Shown piece by piece: positions 1 through 7,571 of a stretch of DNA of 21,768 bases (position 1 is the first letter of the stretch; every line of letters begins with the position of its first letter). The notes beneath the pieces are model-generated. The model saw only the letters and a list, made by a program, of their open reading frames with translations. It was not told the DNA's origin and did no database searches. The stretch is from Nitrospira sp. UBA2082. Its GTDB lineage: Bacteria > Nitrospirota > Nitrospiria > Nitrospirales > Nitrospiraceae. The position numbers were made by a program, and so were the translations under genes. The DNA is taken from assembly GCA_002331335.1 (NCBI GenBank), contig DCZO01000001.1, positions 1 to 21,768 on the forward strand, in the 5' to 3' direction.

Positions 1-38
1 CTAAATCAAACTGACCCACTACCCAGGCCTCCCCATTC

Positions 39-67
39 TTGACTTGGCTACCACGGTTCTATAAACT
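39..67 (+). promoter_or_regulatory. Candidate sigma70-type promoter upstream of ffh
   Basis: A -35-like TTGACT lies at 39-44. Two -10 candidates overlap: TATAAA at 60-65 (spacing 15) and TAAACT at 62-67 (spacing 17). They sit about 80 bases upstream of the ffh start, in the non-coding 1-148 stretch, where I see no other gene. The -35 matches 5 of 6 consensus bases, but the better -10 has short spacing, so this is only a candidate. No clear Shine-Dalgarno sequence precedes the ffh ATG. Confidence 0.4.
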
Positions 68-148
68 GCACGATACTCTTTTTCTAGATTTTTCGAGGCG
101 ATCGGAGATCTGGCGTAAGGCTTCGATGGCCTCTTTCTTTGTGGTCCT

Positions 149-1495
149 ATGTTTGATGCACTGAGCGACAAGTTCGAGAATATTTTAAAGAGGCTTCGAG
201 GGCAGGGTGTGCTCACGGAGCAAAACATCGCCGAGGCGCTCAAGGAAGTGCGATTCGCGCTGCTTGAAGCCGATGTCAATTTCAAGATCGTCAAAGATTT
301 CATCGAGAGGGTCCGTCAGAAGGCCGTGGGCCAGGAGGTCATGCAGAGCCTGACCCCAGGCCATCAGGTCGTCAAAATCGTCTGGGAAGAATTGAGCGAG
401 ATGATGGGGCGCGAGCGCGCGGGATTTGTGCTCAGCTCCCGTCCGCCCACCGTGGTGATGATGGTCGGATTGCAGGGAGCCGGCAAAACGACGACCTGCG
501 GCAAGCTGGCCCGCTTATTCAAGAATCAGGGGAAACGTGTCCTGTTGGTGGCGGCCGATCCGCGCCGGCCTGCGGCCGGTGAGCAGCTCAGTTCCCTGGG
601 GCGTGACCTTGGGGTCGAGGTCTACCGCGCGGATCAGGCGCAGGCTTCCCAGTCGGATGTCGTGCGCATCTGTCGGGACGGCGTCGAAAAAGGCCAGGCG
701 CAGGGGTTTGATGTGGTGGTCTTAGACACCGGCGGGCGGTTGCACATCGACGATGACTTGATGGGGGAGCTGGTCGCGGTGAAAGAGGCGGTGGCTCCGC
801 AAGAGGTGCTGCTCGTTGCCGATGCGATGACCGGTCAGGATGCCGTCACGATGGCGGGCCAGTTCGACCAGAAGATCGGTTTGACCGGCGTCATTCTGAC
901 GAAGGTGGAAGGCGATGCGCGCGGCGGCGCGGTGTTGTCCATCCGGGCCGTCACCGGCAAACCGATCAAGTTTCTCGGTGTGGGGGAAAAACTGGATGCG
1001 TTGGAGGTGTTTCACCCGGACCGCATGGCGTCGCGCATTCTTGGTATGGGCGATGTGCTGTCGCTCATCGAAAAAGCACAAGAAACGCTCTCTCGGGAAC
1101 AGGCCGAAGCGGCGCAGAAACGGCTGACGAGTAACACGTTCACGCTGGAGGATTTTCGAGCCCAGCTGGGACAAATGGGCCGTCTTGGTTCATTGGACCA
1201 GATCCTCGGTATGCTGCCCGGAGGGCAAAAGCTCAAGAACGCGATCGAAGGGGACAAACCGGAGAAGGAAATGGGCCGGGTGGCCGCCATCATCGACTCA
1301 ATGACGATCCGCGAACGCCGCGATCACACCATTATCAACGGCAGCAGGAAAAAGCGGATCGCGCGCGGCAGCGGCACCAGCGTGCAGGATGTCAATCGGT
1401 TGATTAAGCAGTACTTGTCGGCAAAGAAACTGGCGAAAGCCATGACCGGCGCAGGGGGACGGCGGCAGTTGGCCCAACTCATGCGGTCGATGTAG
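149..1495 (+). CDS. ffh: Signal recognition particle GTPase Ffh
   Basis: Ffh is the SRP54 homologue. It binds 4.5S RNA and nascent signal sequences and delivers ribosomes to FtsY at the membrane. The 448-residue length is normal. The N domain is residues 1-90, the G domain has P-loop GLQGAGKTTT at 107-116, DPRRPAA follows at 137-143, and the Met-containing M domain is C-terminal, with MLPGG and a closing AQLMRSM. Two GTPase motifs deviate from the usual Ffh pattern: G3 is DTGGR (193-197) instead of DTAGR, and G4 is TKVE instead of TKxD. The family assignment is certain; the meaning of the deviations is not. It heads the rpsP-rimM-trmD-rplS block, a common neighbourhood. No convincing ribosome binding site is seen; the ATG at 149 gives the canonical N-terminus. 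Confidence 0.97.
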   Translation: MFDALSDKFENILKRLRGQGVLTEQNIAEALKEVRFALLEADVNFKIVKDFIERVRQKAVGQEVMQSLTPGHQVVKIVWEELSEMMGRERAGFVLSSRPPTVVMMVGLQGAGKTTTCGKLARLFKNQGKRVLLVAADPRRPAAGEQLSSLGRDLGVEVYRADQAQASQSDVVRICRDGVEKGQAQGFDVVVLDTGGRLHIDDDLMGELVAVKEAVAPQEVLLVADAMTGQDAVTMAGQFDQKIGLTGVILTKVEGDARGGAVLSIRAVTGKPIKFLGVGEKLDALEVFHPDRMASRILGMGDVLSLIEKAQETLSREQAEAAQKRLTSNTFTLEDFRAQLGQMGRLGSLDQILGMLPGGQKLKNAIEGDKPEKEMGRVAAIIDSMTIRERRDHTIINGSRKKRIARGSGTSVQDVNRLIKQYLSAKKLAKAMTGAGGRRQLAQLMRSM

Positions 1496-1560
1496 AGAGC
1501 GGTAGTCAGCTGCGAGCTGGGTGCTGGCGGCGGATTGCCTAATTATCCAAGGAGGAGAGT

Positions 1561-1851
1561 GTGGCTGTTCATTTGAGACTTGCTCGGACAGGAAGACACA
1601 AGCGCCCCATGTATCGGCTGGTGGCGGCCGATTCACGGAAAGCGCGGGACGGACGGTTCCTTGAAATTCTTGGAACCTTTGATCCGTTGAAAGAAGCCGG
1701 CGTGCCGGAACTCAAGCAGGAGCGGGTGCTGACCTGGCTGCGGCAGGGCGCGCAGCCCTCGGTGACGGTGAGAACCTTGCTTCGCCGGTCCGGCTTGTGG
1801 AAACAGTTCGAGGCGGAGAAGGCCGGACAAAAGGGCGCCGCCGCGAAGTAA
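1561..1851 (+). CDS. rpsP: 30S ribosomal protein S16
   Basis: S16 is a small assembly protein of the 30S subunit body. The 96-residue product has the standard opening VHLRLARTGRHKRPMYRLV, then the DSRKARDGRFLEILGTFDPL region, and a short basic/Ala tail. Length is slightly above the usual 80-90 residues because of that tail. The start is GTG at 1561, fixed by a strong AAGGAGG at 1550-1556. The next gene is rimM. The small KH-domain RNA-binding gene that commonly sits between rpsP and rimM is absent here. Confidence 0.97.
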   Translation: MAVHLRLARTGRHKRPMYRLVAADSRKARDGRFLEILGTFDPLKEAGVPELKQERVLTWLRQGAQPSVTVRTLLRRSGLWKQFEAEKAGQKGAAAK

Positions 1852-1860
1852 CGTACGTGG

Positions 1861-2382
1861 ATGATGGTCGGCTCGCTTGAGACGGTCACAGTCGGGCGGA
1901 TCGGGCGGCCCTTTGGGGTCAAGGGGCAGGTCAAGGTTCGGCCCTTGAGTGACGTGCCCGGCCGATTTGAGGCGTTGACAGACGTACAATTGGTGGCGAA
2001 GGACGGTCGGATGCTGGACACGAGCGTCACCACTGTGCGGCGTGCGGGAACGGAATTGATCGTGGGATTCGCGGGCCTGACGACGCCGGAAGAAGCGAAG
2101 GTCTGGTCCGGTGGGCTGGTACAGGCTGCTCGTGGCATCGCACCGGCCTTGCCGACCGGACAGTACTATGAATGTGATTTGGTGGGTCTGGACGTGCACT
2201 CGGACCAAGGGCAGCCGCTCGGTGTGCTGGAAGAAATTTGGGACCTGCCGGGTAACCACGTCTTCGTCGTTCGGCAGGGCTCCAAGGAAACCTTGATTCC
2301 TGCGGCCAAGCAATGGGTGACCGCCGTCGATCTCGATCGCCGGAGGATGACCGTTCGTATACTGGGTGGGATGGACGAATAA
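1861..2382 (+). CDS. rimM: Ribosome maturation factor RimM
   Basis: RimM binds S19 and helps mature the 30S head and process 16S rRNA. The 173-residue product has the family's N-terminal barrel, opening VGRIGRPFGVKGQVKV, and the C-terminal PRC-barrel, with YYECDLVGLDV and GNHVFVV near residues 100-140. The length is typical. Two tandem ATGs (1861 and 1864) could serve as start. It begins nine bases after rpsP, and its stop lies one base before the trmD ATG, so the genes are surely co-transcribed. Confidence 0.95.
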   Translation: MMVGSLETVTVGRIGRPFGVKGQVKVRPLSDVPGRFEALTDVQLVAKDGRMLDTSVTTVRRAGTELIVGFAGLTTPEEAKVWSGGLVQAARGIAPALPTGQYYECDLVGLDVHSDQGQPLGVLEEIWDLPGNHVFVVRQGSKETLIPAAKQWVTAVDLDRRRMTVRILGGMDE

Positions 2383-2383
2383 G

Positions 2384-3169
2384 ATGTTGCGGTTCGACGT
2401 GCTGACATTGTTCCCGGACATGGTGGCTCCCGTCCTGGGACAGAGCATGCTCAAGCGCGCACAGGAAAAGGGGCTGCTTCATGTTACAGTGCGCAATCTG
2501 CGCGACTTCACCGATGATCGCCACAAGGTAGCGGATGACGTGCCGTATGGCGGCGGTGCCGGAATGGTGATGAAGGCGGAACCGATTTTGCGCGCGGTCG
2601 ATGCGCTGAGGGGAGAAGCTCAGGCCTATGGTGAGACCATCCGGTTGCTGTTTCCGTCCCCCCATGGCCGGCCCTTCACGCAGGAGTATGCGCAGCGTCT
2701 GGCGGGCGAAGCACGTCGCATGGTGATTCTCTGCGGCCATTACGAGGGGATCGATGAACGGGTCAGAACGGCCCTGGCACCGGAAGAGGTGTCCGTCGGC
2801 GACTATGTGTTGACCGGTGGCGAACTGCCGGCGCTTGTTTTGATCGATGCGGCGGCTCGGTTGGTCCCGGGGGTGTTGGGCGATCCCCAGTCCATGGTTG
2901 AGGAATCGTTTTCGGATTCTCTCTTGGAGTATCCGCACTATACCAGACCGGCAGAGGTGCGTGGTCTGGGTGTTCCGGAAATACTCTTATCCGGGCATCA
3001 TGAAGCGATCCGACTGTGGCGCCGGAAGCAGGCGTTGCGCAGCACCTATCTGAGACGGCCCGATCTCCTGAGGGATCGAGTGCTCACGAACGAAGATCAG
3101 CGGTTGTTGAATGAATTGATGAACGAAGGCGTTTCGATGGCGCCCGTACGTAGCGGGGAGGAGGGATAA
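2384..3169 (+). CDS. trmD: tRNA (guanine-N1-)-methyltransferase TrmD
   Basis: TrmD methylates G37 of tRNAs reading CNN and some other codons, using S-adenosylmethionine, and prevents +1 frameshifting. The protein (261 residues from the chosen start) opens MLRFDVLTLFPDM and has DDVPYGGGAGMVM. The trefoil-knot cofactor site follows: ILCGHYEGIDERV, then GDYVLTGGELPAL. A C-terminal helical domain completes it. The reading frame could begin at GTG 2366, inside rimM, but family members begin at the MLRFD methionine, so ATG 2384 is preferred. It lies one base after the rimM stop and five bases before rplS. Confidence 0.96.
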   Translation: MLRFDVLTLFPDMVAPVLGQSMLKRAQEKGLLHVTVRNLRDFTDDRHKVADDVPYGGGAGMVMKAEPILRAVDALRGEAQAYGETIRLLFPSPHGRPFTQEYAQRLAGEARRMVILCGHYEGIDERVRTALAPEEVSVGDYVLTGGELPALVLIDAAARLVPGVLGDPQSMVEESFSDSLLEYPHYTRPAEVRGLGVPEILLSGHHEAIRLWRRKQALRSTYLRRPDLLRDRVLTNEDQRLLNELMNEGVSMAPVRSGEEG

Positions 3170-3173
3170 GTCG

Positions 3174-3587
3174 ATGAATCAGTTAGAGCGCATTCAGCGG
3201 TCCTTGACGAAAAAGTCACCGCCGAGCTTTGAAATCGGGGATGTCGTCAGAGTCCACGTCAAAGTCGTCGAAGGGGATAAGGAACGCATCCAGGTGTATG
3301 AAGGAACGGTGATCGCCCGCAAGGGATCCCTGAATACGGAGACGTTCACCGTCCGGAAGTTATCCTATGGCGTCGGTGTTGAACGTATTTTCCCGGTGCA
3401 TTCGCCGATTGTCTCGAAGGTTGATGTCGTCCGGCAAGGGCGTGTGCGGCGGGCGAAGCTCTACTACCTGCGCGGAAAGAAGGGGCGGTTCGCCAAAGTG
3501 GAAGAGCGCGAGTTCGTCGGGGAGAGTAAGTCGTCCGCCCAGCCGGCCGCCGCTCAACCCGCTCCGGAAGCGCCCGCGAAGGCCTAG
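3174..3587 (+). CDS. rplS: 50S ribosomal protein L19
   Basis: L19 lies at the 30S-50S interface. The 137-residue product carries the complete family core, including FEIGDVVRVHVKVVEGDKER, the SYGVGVERIFPVHSP segment and the basic RRAKLYYLRGKKGR segment. The core ends near residue 116. About 20 further residues rich in Ala and Pro form a tail that most L19 proteins lack. A GGGGAGGAGGG run just upstream, overlapping the end of trmD, is a strong ribosome binding site. It is the last member of the rpsP-rimM-trmD-rplS set. Confidence 0.96.
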   Translation: MNQLERIQRSLTKKSPPSFEIGDVVRVHVKVVEGDKERIQVYEGTVIARKGSLNTETFTVRKLSYGVGVERIFPVHSPIVSKVDVVRQGRVRRAKLYYLRGKKGRFAKVEEREFVGESKSSAQPAAAQPAPEAPAKA

Positions 3588-3662
3588 ACACCCGGTTGCC
3601 CCGGTTTCCCCGTGTGCAGGGGCCGCTTGTCTCACACAGAGCCGTGATCGGGAGCGAGCCTG

Positions 3663-4313
3663 ATGGGGCCTGCCGATGAGTTCGAGCAAGAAGCCCGGCG
3701 GCGCGGGTATCGCCGTGTTGCCGGCATCGACGAAGCGGGGCGCGGGCCGTTGGCCGGTCCGGTCGTCGCGGCGGCGGTGATCTTGCCCATCCACGCCAGG
3801 TTGACCGGTGTCGACGACTCGAAACAACTCCCCGCAGCTGAACGGGAACGGCTCTATCACGCGATCCTGGACAAAGCGGTCGGCGTGGGGATTGGGTCGG
3901 CCGACGCCGGCGAGATCGATGCCCTCAACATTTTAGAAGCGTCCCGCTTGGCCATGTGCCGGGCTATCGCCAATTTGGATCCCGCTCCCGATTATCTCCT
4001 GACGGATGCCGTTATGCTCCCGGCAGTCCATATCCCGCTGCGCCCGATCATCAAAGGCGATGCGCTGTCTCTCTCAATCGCTGCAGCGTCGATCATCGCC
4101 AAGGTCACACGGGATCGTCTGATGGTGGCGTTCCACGAGACATTTCCGCAATATAATTTCCTTTCGCATAAGGGGTATGGTACGGCGGAACATCTACGGA
4201 TGCTGGCGCGTTTCGGGCCCTGCCCCATCCACCGGCGGACGTTTGCGCCGGTGCGGGACACGATCCTCTCGGCACGGACCGCCGAACTCAGCCTCGCGGG
4301 GTCGACCGGGTAA
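3663..4313 (+). CDS. rnhB: Ribonuclease HII
   Basis: RNase HII cuts the RNA strand of RNA/DNA hybrids and starts removal of single ribonucleotides misincorporated in DNA. The 216-residue protein has the signature GIDEAGRGPLAGPVVAAAV, with catalytic Asp23 and Glu24. Also seen are the DDSKQL segment near 51-56, the YLLTDAV strand with a third acidic residue, and SIIAKVTRDR, followed by the HKGYGT motif. The length is normal. It follows rplS after 75 bases in which I see no convincing terminator, and precedes a YraN-family gene, a frequent pairing. Confidence 0.96.
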   Translation: MGPADEFEQEARRRGYRRVAGIDEAGRGPLAGPVVAAAVILPIHARLTGVDDSKQLPAAERERLYHAILDKAVGVGIGSADAGEIDALNILEASRLAMCRAIANLDPAPDYLLTDAVMLPAVHIPLRPIIKGDALSLSIAAASIIAKVTRDRLMVAFHETFPQYNFLSHKGYGTAEHLRMLARFGPCPIHRRTFAPVRDTILSARTAELSLAGSTG

Positions 4314-4327
4314 CCAAACCGATCTCC

Positions 4328-4726
4328 ATGAGCAGGGCTAATTCGAGGGATCCCCGCCATCAGTTCGGACAAGCCAGCGAATTGCTGGCGGAGCGATTCT
4401 TACAGGCCAAAGGCTATCGGATCTTGGCGCGCAATCTCCGGACCTCGCTGGGCGAGCTGGATCTCGTGGCCGAAGACCGCGGAGTGCTGGTCTTTGTCGA
4501 AGTGAAAGCCCGGGCGACGGAGGCTTTCGGTGGCGCGGTGTTGGCTGTGGATCGAAAAAAACAGGCCAAACTCGTGCGGCTGGCGTCTCAATATCTTACC
4601 CAGCGCCACCTGTCGGATCGATCGTGCCGATTCGATGTCGTGGTGGTGCAGGGGCACCCGTCTTCGCTGGGCCGCATCGAACATCTCCAGAATGCGTTCG
4701 ATGCCGACGAACGAGGGATGTCCTAG
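4328..4726 (+). CDS. YraN/UPF0102 family nuclease-fold protein
   Basis: This 132-residue protein belongs to the UPF0102 (YraN) family, which has a Holliday-junction-resolvase-like restriction-endonuclease fold. The diagnostic pieces are the GQASELLAERFLQAKGYRIL helix region, then GELDLVAED and VFVEVKAR. Together these supply the Asp and Glu-x-Lys of a PD-(D/E)xK core. The later VDRKKQAKLVRLA helix and the CRFDVVVV strand complete the family pattern. The exact substrate is not established for the family. It starts 14 bases after rnhB, which suggests one transcript. Confidence 0.9.
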   Translation: MSRANSRDPRHQFGQASELLAERFLQAKGYRILARNLRTSLGELDLVAEDRGVLVFVEVKARATEAFGGAVLAVDRKKQAKLVRLASQYLTQRHLSDRSCRFDVVVVQGHPSSLGRIEHLQNAFDADERGMS

Positions 4727-4759
4727 ACTGTTGGCAGGGAACGTCATCCGAAGGAAACG

Positions 4760-5440
4760 ATGATCCAGCTGATCCATGTGTCGAAGAGTTATGACCGCCG
4801 TGTCGCTCTGTCCGACCTCACGCTGGAAATCGGGAAGGGAGAGTTCGTGTTGCTCATGGGGCCGAGCGGAGCGGGGAAGTCCACGCTGTTGCGCATGCTG
4901 ATCGGCGAGGAGCGGCCGGATCAGGGGCAGATCTTTATGCAGGGCAAAAACGTCGGCCAGTTGAGACAGTCGGAGGTGCCCTACCTTCGGCGCAAGATCG
5001 GGACGGTCTTTCAAGACTTCCGCCTGCTCCCTAAAAAGTCCGTGTTTGAAAACGTCGCGCTGCCCTTGATCGTGCAACGGTCTTCGACGGCGGATATCCG
5101 CCGCAAGGTCACGGAAGCGTTGCGGGCGGTCGGTGTCGAGCATAAAAAAGACCAGTCACCCGCCAGCCTCTCGACGGGGGAGCAGCAGCGGGCCTGTATT
5201 GCGCGGGCGATCGTGAACGGACCGGTTGTGCTTCTGGCGGATGAGCCAACCGGTAATCTCGACCCTGAACGGACCGCGGAGATTATCGAATTGTTCAAAT
5301 TGATCAATGCACGAGGAACGACTGTCGTGGTCGCCACGCATGACCCGCATGTGATGTCGCTGGTCAACCGGCGTGTGATCACGCTGATGCAGGGGGTTCT
5401 CATGCCTGAGCGGCAGGGAGGCGACAGCGTAGGGGTATGA
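4760..5440 (+). CDS. ftsE: Cell division ATP-binding protein FtsE
   Basis: FtsE is the ATPase half of the FtsEX complex at the division septum. The 226-residue ABC protein has Walker A GPSGAGKST at 34-42, a Q-loop VFQDF near residue 85, signature LSTGEQQR at 137-144, and Walker B VVLLADEP at 156-163. An H-loop ATHDPHV follows. The signature has Thr where FtsE usually has Gly (LSGGEQQR), a small deviation. The start is supported by AAGGA a few bases upstream. Its TGA overlaps the ftsX ATG in an ATGA junction, so translation is coupled. Confidence 0.95.
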   Translation: MIQLIHVSKSYDRRVALSDLTLEIGKGEFVLLMGPSGAGKSTLLRMLIGEERPDQGQIFMQGKNVGQLRQSEVPYLRRKIGTVFQDFRLLPKKSVFENVALPLIVQRSSTADIRRKVTEALRAVGVEHKKDQSPASLSTGEQQRACIARAIVNGPVVLLADEPTGNLDPERTAEIIELFKLINARGTTVVVATHDPHVMSLVNRRVITLMQGVLMPERQGGDSVGV

Positions 5441-6336
5441 GATGGCTCGTGTATCTCTTCCGTGAAGCGTGGGCAAATTTGCGGACGAACCGCACCACCA
5501 CGGTCGTGGCCATTGTGACCACGGCGTTCACATTGGCCTGCGTGGGCATTTTTCTGCTCTCCTATGTGAACCTTCGTCATGCGGCGGATTGGCTGCAAGA
5601 AGACATCAAGGTGATCGTCTATTTGGAGGACCGGCTCTCGCAGGACGTGATCCAAGATCTCGAAGGAACGCTCAAGGCTGATCGAATGGTGGGGGGCCTT
5701 CTGTATATTTCGAAAGAGCAGGCACTCGGCGAATTTCGGGCGCAATTTCCGTCCGATTCTCATCTGCTCGAAGGGCTGGGAGAAAACCCGCTGCCTGCCT
5801 CGTTCGTCGTCACGCCGGCGCCGAATTATCGGTCGCTGGACGCAGTGAATCGGTGGGCTGAACGGGTCAAAACGATGGCCGGGGTGGCGAAAGTCGATTA
5901 CAATCAGGAGTGGATCGACGCATTGGCCGGACTCATTCGATATATCGAGCTGGCCGCGATCAGTGTGGGGGTGATCCTTTCCATGGCCGCTGTCACCATT
6001 ATCGGAAACACAATTCGGCTCGCGCTGTTCGCCAGACGGGAGGAAATTGAAATCCTTCGCCTCATCGGAGCGACGCGCGCCTTTATCCGCATTCCCTATT
6101 TCATCGAAGGAGCCGTGTTGGGTGTCTGCGGCAGCGCGCTGTCGCTGGGCATTCTGAAGCTGGGCTTTGAGTTGTTCCGGCAGCAGATCGGGTCGGTCGG
6201 CCGTTTCCGCGGCATTGAAAACCTGGTAGCGTTTCTCCCGCTGTCCATCTGTGTGGCGTTTGTGGCTGTGGGAATGGTGCTGGGGGTGGCCGGCAGCATG
6301 GTCTCCCTGCGCCGATTCGGGGAGGGGCGAGGGTGA
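5437..6336 (+). CDS. ftsX: Cell division protein FtsX
   Basis: FtsX is the membrane half of FtsEX; its periplasmic domain carries FtsE's ATP signal to a peptidoglycan hydrolase activator. The 299-residue protein has a short cytoplasmic start and a first membrane segment near 21-44. A soluble extracytoplasmic domain (about 45-165) includes the KVIVYLEDRLSQD strand typical of FtsX. Three C-terminal membrane segments follow near 170-193, 222-245 and 265-290. It overlaps ftsE by four bases and the next gene, its expected partner EnvC, by four bases, so all three should be made together. Confidence 0.93.
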   Translation: MRWLVYLFREAWANLRTNRTTTVVAIVTTAFTLACVGIFLLSYVNLRHAADWLQEDIKVIVYLEDRLSQDVIQDLEGTLKADRMVGGLLYISKEQALGEFRAQFPSDSHLLEGLGENPLPASFVVTPAPNYRSLDAVNRWAERVKTMAGVAKVDYNQEWIDALAGLIRYIELAAISVGVILSMAAVTIIGNTIRLALFARREEIEILRLIGATRAFIRIPYFIEGAVLGVCGSALSLGILKLGFELFRQQIGSVGRFRGIENLVAFLPLSICVAFVAVGMVLGVAGSMVSLRRFGEGRG

Positions 6337-7517
6337 GGCTGTGGCTTGCGGCCATCGTCTGGTGTCTCCCGGTGTGGAGCGGGTGGGAGTCTGCCGCCGT
6401 CGCGGCCAATGATCCCATCGCTGAAAAGATCGAGCGAGAACGTAAAACGCTCGAGCAATTGAAAGGGAAAATCGAAGAAAAGCGGAAGCGGGCGGAGGAA
6501 GTCGAGAAGAAACGAGAATCGGTGCTGCAAGGCATCCAATCGTTGGACGAACGGCTGGTTCGCCATCGCCATGATCACCAGGAGATCACGAAGAAACTGC
6601 GCAAGAAGGACCGGGAGATCGATGACATCACGGAGCACATCGGGGTAATACGCGCCGGCATTGAAGAGCGGCGCGATGCCATCCTGGCGCGTTTTCGCGT
6701 GCAATATATGGAAGGCCGGTTTGGGTATGTGAAAGCGTTGTTGGCGTCGGGCTCCTATGCGGACTTTCAGCGTCGCCAGCAGTACGTTTCTACGCTGTCC
6801 CAAAAGGAGTATGACTTGCTGAGCAGGTTTCGGGAGGATATGGCCCGCATGGAGCACGCCGAACGCCAACGGGCTGAGGCGCGGGCCGGCATGGTGGCGT
6901 TCAAGGAGACTATCGAAAAGAAGCTCACCGACATCCGTGCCATCCAAAAAGAGAAAAAAGTCTACTTGGCGAAGATCACGCAAGAAAAAGACGCATACAA
7001 TCGAACAGTCGAGGAACTCGAACGGTCGGCGGCCCGAGTAGACAATTTACTGCAGGAGTTGGAAACTCGCCGCCGAGCGTTGGCGATCAAGCCTCAGGCG
7101 GTGCCGGCTCCCTCACGCGGGGTCAGAGGTGCTCTGCCCTGGCCGGCCGACGGGCAGGTTGTGTCGTACTTTGGCCGGCAGAAACATCCGACCTTTAATA
7201 CCTATGTGCAGCGCAAAGGTATCGAAATCAGGACGAAAGAGGGCAGCTTCATCCATGCCGTCATGCCCGGTGCCGTGGTCTATGCGGACTGGTTGAAAGG
7301 CTACGGACTCGTTATAATCCTGGACCACGCCAATGGGTTCTTCTCCCTCTACGCCCATGCCGCCAGGATTCTGGCCAAAGTCGGCGAGCAGGTCGCTGAG
7401 GGATACCCGATCGGAGAAACCGGAGATACGGGCGTGACCGGAGAAAATACTTTATACTTCGAGTTACGCGAAGGGGCCGAACCGGTGGACCCGATCCAAT
7501 GGCTGGTCAAGCGGTAA
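6333..7517 (+). CDS. envC: EnvC-type murein hydrolase activator with degenerate LytM domain
   Basis: The protein is 394 residues and starts at GTG inside the end of ftsX. A signal peptide (about 1-25, ending AAVAAN) precedes a long charged coiled coil (about 28-250) and a C-terminal M23/LytM domain (about 265-390). The domain keeps the fold pattern, such as ADWLKGYGLVIILDHANG, but lacks most zinc ligands. The first HxxxD site reads RKGIE (near residue 294) and the final HxH site reads LYFEL (near 372). Only the His in SLYAHA remains. This matches E. coli EnvC, which activates amidases rather than cutting peptidoglycan. The ftsE-ftsX context strongly supports the role. The symbol is by family and position. 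Confidence 0.9.
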   Translation: MRLWLAAIVWCLPVWSGWESAAVAANDPIAEKIERERKTLEQLKGKIEEKRKRAEEVEKKRESVLQGIQSLDERLVRHRHDHQEITKKLRKKDREIDDITEHIGVIRAGIEERRDAILARFRVQYMEGRFGYVKALLASGSYADFQRRQQYVSTLSQKEYDLLSRFREDMARMEHAERQRAEARAGMVAFKETIEKKLTDIRAIQKEKKVYLAKITQEKDAYNRTVEELERSAARVDNLLQELETRRRALAIKPQAVPAPSRGVRGALPWPADGQVVSYFGRQKHPTFNTYVQRKGIEIRTKEGSFIHAVMPGAVVYADWLKGYGLVIILDHANGFFSLYAHAARILAKVGEQVAEGYPIGETGDTGVTGENTLYFELREGAEPVDPIQWLVKR

Positions 7518-7571
7518 TCTAACCGCGCCACTTGCCACCGGAAGGTTAAACGCAAAGAAGGGATATCGACG

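Noticed and set aside
722..1174. Minus-strand open frame inside ffh
   Set aside because: It is the antisense shadow of a high-GC gene, rich in Arg and His, with no family pattern; the same holds for other antisense frames in the window.
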